A DNA stretch of 60,000 nucleotides, from assembly GCF_026151205.1 (NCBI RefSeq), contig NC_087080.1:12201837-12261836 (forward strand), in the 5' to 3' direction. Of this stretch, positions 33,316 through 60,000 are shown in pieces. The notes under the pieces were generated by a model. It was not told the origin of the DNA, did no database searches, and was given only the letters and a program-made list of their open reading frames with translations. A program made the position numbers and the translations under genes. The number at the start of each line of letters is the position of its first letter. Position 1 is the first letter of the stretch. The stretch is from Bolinopsis microptera (lineage: Eukaryota > Ctenophora > Tentaculata > Lobata > Bolinopsidae).

Positions 33316-34420
33316 CCGACAACTAGGAACCTCTCATTTCGGCCTCCCACAGGTATCACATCACATGGCCCAATCAGTGACGTATCATTTGTGATGTGAT
33401 CCATATTATAACCATCCTAACAGCCGGACAACCAAGAACCTGGGTAGGGTTCACATGACAGTTTAGTAAGTAGCTGTGAATTATGATTTATGAAGTATAT
33501 TAAAGTGTTTGAGCTCTCGGTATGTGTTCACATTACGGACGTGAGCCGGGTCCGAAAGGGGCTGGTTCTCGTATCCAAGGATGTGAGCCGAGCATGCAAT
33601 GGGAGTGATACGAGACATAACAAGTGCGAGAGTTGATCAGCTGTTAATATACAACCGCACTTCTGGTATAGTTGTGGAACCAGGAGGTGTTCTACCAAAT
33701 AACATACTACATCCAAGCTTACTATCCTCAGTTAATGGTAGTGGTAAATTATTTCGTGAAAACCTACCTTGAGTCAGTAACTGTCGACAGTGAGGAAAGG
33801 GTTCCTCCCAAGTTTCCTTTGACGTTCTGGAATCACTATTCCAAGACGTTGGAGGATCCGGAGTTTCCCCGGACCTCTAACATGGTCGAGGGTTTTCATC
33901 GTGGATTTAAATCCAGAGTGAATCGACCCAAGCCGACCGTGCAAGAGTACTTCCGTGCTATTCGGGAGCAGCAGGTGATCACTGATTACCATATCGATCG
34001 ACTGGGTGTTGGAAAAACCCCTTCTAAGAAAAGGATTAGAAGGAAAACTTCCAATGACCAGTTGTTCCAGATCTGTTCCAAATACTCGGATTGCTCTAGC
34101 AAGGTTGACTATCTGTTTGAGATTGCCAAATACTTTGGCCATGAGATTGGTATTGAGTAATGTATTCTGTATGTAATTATTATGTTGGGTTTGAACTATC
34201 ATTATCTTGAAAAAAATCTTTGTCTTAATCAATGAGTGCAGAAATATATACAGCACAGCTGTGAAATCGGTGGACACCTGAATGTTTAAAGTATCTCCAG
34301 AGGTTCCTAGTTGTCGGGGATATGTCATGATTGGTTCCTAGTTGTCGGAGCTGATTGGATTTCCCAAGCTTGCATGTTAATTAGTTAACTAGGTAAAATT
34401 GAAAGGTTCCTAGTTGTCCG
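33316..34420. mobile_element. MULE-derived DNA element with repeated TIR units
   Basis: CCGACAACTAGGAACCTC at 33316-33333 is the perfect 18-bp inverse complement of GAGGTTCCTAGTTGTCGG at 34300-34317. Further right-hand copies of GGTTCCTAGTTGTCGG occur at 34333-34348 and, with one change, at 34404-34420; a diverged left-hand copy, CCGGACAACCAAGAACCT, lies near 33424. The element encloses a C-terminal transposase fragment (33672-34160). The true outer border on the right is therefore ambiguous. No target duplication was recognised. Confidence 0.75.
33672..34160 (+). pseudogene. MULE-type transposase C-terminal fragment
   Basis: About 162 codons end at TAA 34158-34160; the frame begins after a stop with no proper ATG. 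It contains FWNHYSKTLEDPEFPRTSNM followed by VEGFHRGFKSRV and TVQEYFRAIREQQ. The N-x-VEG-x-H-x-x-F signature followed by an aromatic-rich helix with REQ is typical of the region after the catalytic core in MULE transposases and FLYWCH-associated relatives, common in invertebrates. The catalytic DDE core and N-terminal part are missing, and nothing coding precedes it inside the TIRs, so it is an internally deleted, non-autonomous remnant. The remaining reading frame is intact, suggesting recent activity. Confidence 0.75.
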
Positions 34421-36842
34421 TCAGCCCCTCAATCGAATCGTGTCATATGCATTATGCCATTATACTCGACTGACTAATTGGTTGCGGGTGACAAATTCAG
34501 TAAAAACTGTACAATTTCGGTCCTGGAAATTTCATCTTCAAAAATTGAAAATGGGACAGAGAATGGGATCGGGACAATATGATTTTTCAATTTTCGGGAT
34601 TTTGACTTCCAGTACCTCAATTTGGTTTCATACCATTACCAATACCATCATAAATTAACTGACTCATTGGTCTCTGGGCAAATATTCCATCCATTCTGTC
34701 AAAATTATGTTCATAAGTAATAAGTTTTCATATTTGAAAATGGGACAATCTGTAAAATATGAATTTTCGATTTGTTATAAGCTTTTTATAAGCTTTTGCT
34801 GTGAGCTTCCTCCGACCTCAATCAATCTTCCAGCACCTCAATCGTGTCATATGTCGTCATCTATACTCGACTGACTAATTGGTTGCGGGTGAAAAAATTC
34901 CCAGACCAAGTAAAACAACAAATTTCACAGCATATATAAACTAAAATAAAATACAAAATGTAAGGAAACAATATTGATAATTGTAATGTTACAACAAACT
35001 TGGCGGTGAGGAAATTGTACTAAAAGCGCTGCGCATATTCAATACGGCGTTGCTGTTAATAGTAATTAATTAAGCAATTAATTAATTATTAGTAATACTC
35101 GCTTAAAGTTGAACGGATAAAGGTTCAGATGTTAGGAAAATTCTATATGAAATTCTCAAATGTATATAATATAGCATCATGTAGAAATACGAGTCATGTA
35201 CTTTCTTCACTCAAAGTCTTACTCTTAGGTTTCTTTTTTAGTTTTAAAAGTTAACGGCTAAATATCCTGAAAATATCACACTCGTTACTCCCACTTAGTC
35301 TCACACTAAGTCCATCGCTCGATTGCACGGCTCAACAGTTATCAGTTCAGGTAAATGAACACTTTATTTGGATGAAACGGACAACAAAAATGTGTCTTTT
35401 ATTTCAAGCCTATTTGATCAAATCATAATGAGTGAAACTTTCATGAAGTGTATTATTTTACCCTTTAAATAAACTGAGCCGCGCAGTCAGTTACAGGTAA
35501 CCACTGAGTGTACCCTAACATCAGTTGTCAGGGTAACCAAAGTAGTCATCATAAGCAGTGTACACAGTTTTCATGTTTCCATGGTAACCAGTGTGCCAAT
35601 AAATCAGCTGATTTAAGGAAGTTTGCGTTTCTTTTAAATATAATGTAAACTCTAATTTCTAAAATCATCAATATTAGCCTTCATGATCATACCGATACAG
35701 CATTTTAAAAATTTTGAAAATTCGTTGTCATATTCAATCTGGATTCTGAGTATTAATAATATAGTATCGGTATCATCTCCACATAGTGGAAACTGGAAAA
35801 CCAACGAAATCCGGGATCAATCGTTTCAATAATAAAATGAGAACGTGAGGTTTTTAAATAAATAAGCAACTGATCCCAAATGTTTTGGATACAATACAAA
35901 CCATTTATACCATCCAACAGTTTTAACTTTAAATCAAAGTCGACCAACTTTACAAAAAAAGTTAATCAACTTCAAATGAAAGCGTATTTATGCTACGAAT
36001 ATAGCAATTCCAGTGCTCTCATCATCACACAAGTTGTCTTTATAAAGGAGCAGCAGTAAACAACTCGTACCCACGTATCAAGTATAAAATCATTAAACAG
36101 TAAATATGTTTTTAGATCAGTAAAGGGGGAGTTTTCCAACACCATTATAGTCCATTATATCTAGACAATATCTAGTATCTACATATCGTTATTAAACCAC
36201 ACGCGCGTTATATATCCTTTAACTTCCGTATCAGATTCCTACCCAGTATTATTATAACATGATGGAGCAAGTGTTAAAAGTAATCTGATAAAATATTACC
36301 CAGTAACTAGCTTGTACTTTGAGCCGGCCCTGTACAAACTAAAATTAAGATAAAAAATAGCGTATCATGTAAAAACTGGTATTCAATTATGCTGTGTCTC
36401 AAGCGGAGTTGAGTTATGCTACTAAAAGGCCAAAGTGGTTTGAGAAATAAATTAAATTAGAAAACATGTTATATAAGTAATACTAATACCCAAGTATTTA
36501 ATTAAAGTGGGATATTTAAACAAAACAAAGCTCCTAATAAGTTAACGAACGTTTTTAGTTAAAAACATAAATAAACACGTGACACGTGATCCACAATCGA
36601 GATATCAGCTGATTCTCAGTTGCAAAATATTCCCTTCTCTTCCCAATTCATATTCCCTTCATTTCCGGAATTGTTCCCTCGCGAAATTGAACGTCTACTG
36701 TCAAATAAAATTATGAATGTATCAATAAATCTGACAGTATAATCCCGTGTGTGTTTGGGATAAAGCTGAGGTGACAAGTTTTTGTGTGTACAATTTACAA
36801 GGCGGTTTCGTGAGAACAGAGTTTTTGATAAAGGAGTCAGTT
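34421..36842. other. Intergenic DNA with scattered repeats
   Basis: The segment from about 34445 (ATACTCGACTGACTAATTGG, then TTGCGGGTGA) recurs near 34862, about 415 bp apart. A TTAATTAATTA cluster lies at about 35065-35090. No gene recognised; ORFs are short and AT-driven. Any 3' exons of the galactose-binding-like gene would lie here, but I could not identify them. Confidence 0.4.
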
Positions 36843-37080
36843 TCATAATGTTGAAATGTTGAGGAGTACTCAGTATTGCGTAATATTGAAATGTTGAGGA
36901 GTACCCAGTACTTCATAATGTTGAAATGTTGAGGAGTACTCAGTATTTCATAATGTTGAAATGTTGAGGAGTACTCAGTATTTCGTAATGTTGAAATGTT
37001 GAGGAGTACTCAGTATTTCGTAATGTTGAAATGTCGAGGAGTACCCGTAATTTCGTAATGTTGAAATGTTGAAGAGTTTC
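36843..37080 (+). repeat. 35-bp minisatellite, 7 copies
   Basis: The word GAGGAGTAC recurs at 36861, 36896, 36931, 36966, 37001 and 37036, exactly 35 bp apart, with a degenerate seventh copy at 37071. The unit includes TAATGTTGAAATGTTGAGGA. Confidence 0.92.
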
Positions 37081-37601
37081 TCAATTTGAAGAGGATGTAA
37101 ACAGATAATGTTTCTTTTTTGTTGCTCACCAATATTCTACTGGATGCAGCCCAACTTCTAATCGCTCGATTCAACTGTCTTTTCTTAGGTTATTTTCATA
37201 GGGAGTAGTAAACTAGCGTCTACAACAAATAGAACTATTATAAATGTCTGCTGGAGGCGGTCGAGCTATTCTCACAACATGTCATCCATATCACATTCTT
37301 ATAATACCATATAAGGTAATGTTACCATGGTAACACTACCATGTAAGGTCATCCGTATCTGGACTTGTCAGAAACTGAAGGTCAGGGCTGGGGGACTGTA
37401 ACTGTCACGTGAACTATTATCTGTAGCACGTGATCTGAGCCGCGCAACTCTGAGGCACATGATTCAATCTGCTCTGCATAATCTGTGTCCTGTGTCTTCA
37501 TATCTCACTCTCTTTCTTGCTTCTCTGCTCTGCGTCCCATACTTCAGTCTGATAGTAAAACATGATTAAGACCGATATATTGATATTGTACAGTGGAAAT
37601 A

Positions 37602-37611
37602 TTTATTTATT
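37602..37611 (-). promoter_or_regulatory. Poly(A) signal of the LDLR-like gene
   Basis: Two overlapping AATAAA hexamers on the minus strand, directly after the TGA at 37615-37617. Confidence 0.7.
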
Positions 37612-37614
37612 TTT

Positions 37615-56967
<19,353 letters not shown>

Positions 56968-57652
56968 CTGAGAGGGGAGATGTTGAACATGTTGAACATG
57001 TTGAAATATTTCAAGCAGCTTTTACTAAGGTAGTCCGACAAGTGTGACTAAGTTTTACAGTTAAATATAAACTTTATCCTATTTTAGTTAGAATAGAAAG
57101 CAAAATAATTCTTCAGAAAAATTCTTTATTCACCACGTAGTATTATTATATATAATGAGTTTCTACCCACCCAACATTCAATATTAGATTATACATAATA
57201 TTCTATAATGCTCAGAATATAATGCTTCATTATCAGAATTAGCTTCCCTTTTATTCTCCTGGGAATGGTTTACTATTAATAAGCTACGTTAATGACATGT
57301 TGGCTGCCAAGAAGCTGCTCTTCGCCATTTTTTGCACGAAATACCAGGAATAACAAGCACGAATCTTTATACAATTACAATTTCTGGCCGAATTTGTGTT
57401 TAAAACTTACGTTATATCCACCAGATTTACTACACGTTCAACAAGTTTAACAATATAACTGTATGTCTCTCCATTGAATATTGTTGTATCGAGTGTGATG
57501 TAAGAGTAGGGGCACTAATTTAATGGTTTTCCAAGTCAAGTACTTGTAAGTTTTAGTAGTTACTCAGGTCACTTTATACGTAATGTGCTCTATCCTGCGT
57601 GACCATGTATCACTACTAAAGCTTCTGTAGTACTCCTTTATCCAGTTACATG

Positions 57653-57788
57653 TTGAGGTTACTTTTGAGGTTACTATTGAGATTACTATTGAGGTTACTA
57701 TTGAGGTTACTACTGAGGTTACTATTGATGTTACTATTGAGGTTACTATTGAGGTTACTATTGAGGTTACTATTGAGGTTACTACTGA
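57653..57788 (+). repeat. 12-bp repeat GAGGTTACTATT, ~11 copies
   Basis: Near-perfect tandem 12-mers; the overlapping minus-strand frame with SIVTSIVT repeats is its translation. Confidence 0.95.
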
Positions 57789-59227
57789 GTCTAGCTGATG
57801 CAAATGAGGCAGGGAGTGTATAGTCACAAATAAGCGCAACATAAGCACAGTTGATGCCAGGTTGGCGTGATCTCCAATATTGGCCATATTACGAATATTA
57901 CTCCTGTGTGCTATCATTATTATGTCGTATTATTATTATTATCACTCTGTAAATATCATGCCACAATTAGAAGAAGTAGTTTGATATCATACGATTGATT
58001 TGATAAAGGAGCACACATATATAATAGTTTACAGGTTGCCTCTACAAGTCACTCTAACAAGCTGTACAGTTTATAGGTAGATTAGCTGGTCCCGGGCTAC
58101 TACTGTAACCAATGGTTACTCTCAGTACTGTTGTTAGGTAATCCTCTCTCTCGCTCCCCTAACTGGATGATTCCTGGAAGACGTTCTGGAATGTTCCTTA
58201 TTTATTGTTATAGTGTTTAATATGGCACGTAGTAATAATAATGCTCACAATATTATATTCATATTATAGACGTTACGTGTACGTGTGGTATTCTGTTAAA
58301 CTGTTCAAATGTCAAGTATTCTAAATACGTGCTTACCAGTTAGCTGTTAAATTTAAGTAGGATTTATTATTATGTTATCTCTCTCTCTCTCATTATAAAT
58401 ATTTGACTAATACTACTGGTTGGGAGGTATTACGTTAATTTGCTTTGACGATACTTTGGAGATGCTTTGGAGATTGAGCAATCAGATACGTAATCTTGGG
58501 TCACGTGTCACAACAGGGGTTACGTCACCGCCCCACCAGTAGTAGTCTATTTAGTGTTACATAATGTTATGTATCACTATATTCAGTATATTATTTGGTA
58601 ATAATATTCGGTAATAATAATGCAAATGTTATTTATTCAGCATGCTAAGGAATATAATTATGTACCATTGCTAGCCCAGAAGAATGCCGTCTTATATTTG
58701 TAACTAATTGTGCGCAGGATAATCCCACAAACAAGTATATTATAAAGGAGCATGATTAGGGGCAGGGCTACCCCTTGATACAAACAAATTCAAAGAATGT
58801 AGAGTTATTTATAAAATAGTCCAGGTTTAAGTACTGCAATTGCGGAGGAGAATAAAAGAAAGGACCGAGCAAGTTCAGAGTAGGGTCGCCACACTTCACA
58901 GGTAAAAGGGCAGGAGTACTGGAAGGCAGACTCTGGGCTGTGGCTTGACATCAGCTCAGAACATATCAACGTTGATAGCTTGTGTCTGTTAAACTAGTAT
59001 GATGATATCAGTATCTTGTCTGGTTAGTATAGACTGTAGACTGGGCCTCGGACTTTCTGAGTTCCTTCTAAGCTTCTACCAACCCGACTACTAACCACCT
59101 ACCTTCCTATCCTACATTTGTCATATCTAACCGAGCTAAATATTACTAATATCACTACATACATTTCCTGACTGAACAGTGAACAGTACTCCCATCTTAC
59201 TAAATAATATTCCGACCCGAATAAATA

Positions 59228-59372
59228 TTACTACGATCTGACTAAATATTACTCCGATCTGACTAAATATTACTCCGATCTAACTAAACATTACTCCGAT
59301 CTGACTAAATATTACTCCAACCTGACTAAATATTACTCCGACCTGACTAAATGTTAATCCGATCTGACTAAA
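59228..59372 (+). repeat. 21-bp repeat CTGACTAAATATTACTCCGAT, ~7 copies
   Basis: Tandem units with single-base variants such as CAACCTGA and TGTTAATCC. Confidence 0.9.
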
Positions 59373-60000
59373 TATTATATCTGGTACGTGATCACAACTT
59401 TTCAAACTTAATTATAAACCCAATGATAGCACGTTTTCTCAACAATTTCTAATAATTCCATTTATGCGACCAAGGGAAACTGCTCTCATAAATAATGTTC
59501 CTATCCGGATATCAAAATTATTAGTAGGGTCTGTTATTTTTCAGATCAGTATTTTACCAGGTCAATAAAAATTTGCACAGAAAATGGAGGTAAGGTGGTG
59601 AAAGAGGTGAGGAAAGAGAAGTAAATAAGGGAATAGTTTAGTAGGGAAGGACTGAAGGAGGTTGAGGTAAGATGGGGAAGAACGGTAAGGTAAGATCACC
59701 TAGTTGTATTAGTAATTGATTGTGACGTTTCTAATCGAATTTCATTTCAATATTTTCTGTTTTAGATGAGGAATGTCGCACCGATTTATCATTTACGTAA
59801 TCATTACAGATACAGCATGATTTAAATCACTGTATGTTATCTATAAAATTTTCAGTGACCGAACACGAATCCGAAAGTTTGAAATATATCAAAGTCATGT
59901 TTCCCTACCAGCTCAGAAATTGACTGTCCTAACAAAATTAGGGAAGGGAAGAAGGCAAATGTTATAAAGGGTACTATAGGTATATATAAAGCATGCTATA

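Larger units (their letters stand above)
57048..60000. other. About 3 kb without recognised gene
   Basis: It should contain upstream parts of the LDLR-like gene, but I could not identify a signal-peptide exon. Apart from the 12-bp and 21-bp repeats listed separately, there are a short (TC)n at 58378-58392 and a purine-rich stretch at 59581-59690. A possible diverged relative of the 39526 hairpin MITE lies at about 59465-59580. Confidence 0.45.

Noticed and set aside
33774-34328. 184-residue minus-strand ORF
   Set aside because: Shadow of the MULE transposase fragment, which has recognisable motifs on the plus strand.
57564-57917. 117-residue minus-strand ORF as a missing LDLR-like 5' exon
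   Set aside because: Most of it is translation of the 12-bp repeat (SIVTSIVT); no signal peptide in the right position and no matching phase-1 donor was seen.

Overview
The window is invertebrate metazoan nuclear DNA. It is AT-rich, its genes are split by GT-AG introns with consistent phases, and about half of it is transposon debris, microsatellites and minisatellites. A COG4 Golgi-tether gene, an LDL-receptor-type gene, a rhodopsin-class GPCR, Ly-6-like genes, THAP/P2RX7-like DNA and L2/CR1-type retroelement remains all point to an animal. A cnidarian-grade animal would fit, but that placement is an inference.

Layout. 1-8 kb: the tail of an uncharacterised, probably retroelement-derived ORF, a 5'-truncated L2/CR1-like retrotransposon, and two minus-strand copies of a Ly-6-like secreted protein gene (one intact over its visible part at 7.4-7.9 kb, one degenerate at 0.8-1.3 kb). 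8.6-10.8 kb: a decayed minus-strand gene with a THAP zinc finger and a P2RX7-like cysteine-rich C-terminus, split by an 840-bp TTAA-flanked element. 11.1-11.7 kb: a tRNA-derived SINE between perfect 91-bp direct repeats. 12.8-20.6 kb: a complete 13-exon COG4 gene (712 codons) with large repeats in its introns. 21-25.6 kb: a small hAT-type MITE with a clean 8-bp target duplication, then a roughly 3.5-kb foldback structure built of ~331-bp tandem units in opposite orientations. 25.9-27.3 kb: a four-exon minus-strand gene of unknown function (260 codons). 27.7-32.5 kb: no convincing gene, some inverted repeats. 32.6-33.3 kb: two exons of a secreted galactose-binding-like protein, followed by a MULE-derived element. 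37.6-57.0 kb: a minus-strand LDLR/VLDLR-type receptor, 19 exons seen, 5' end not found. Its introns hold a GPCR gene on the opposite strand, an unrecognised 192-codon ORF, a 2.3-kb TIR element with a periodic TGTGACGAAATTTAC motif, and many simple repeats. 57-60 kb: no gene recognised.

COG4 is a Golgi trafficking factor and the LDLR-like protein is an endocytic-receptor type of membrane protein. There is no sign of co-regulation; neighbours here are placed as in ordinary animal chromosomes. The most noteworthy items are the structured mobile elements (the foldback, the periodic TIR element, the SINE with an exceptionally long duplication, and the TTAA element whose removal restores a reading frame), the nested GPCR with an apparent frameshift before TM7, and an LDLR-type receptor with no visible NPxY signal. 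All coordinates were read by eye; exon borders come from splice signals, frame continuity and family resemblance, with no transcript evidence.
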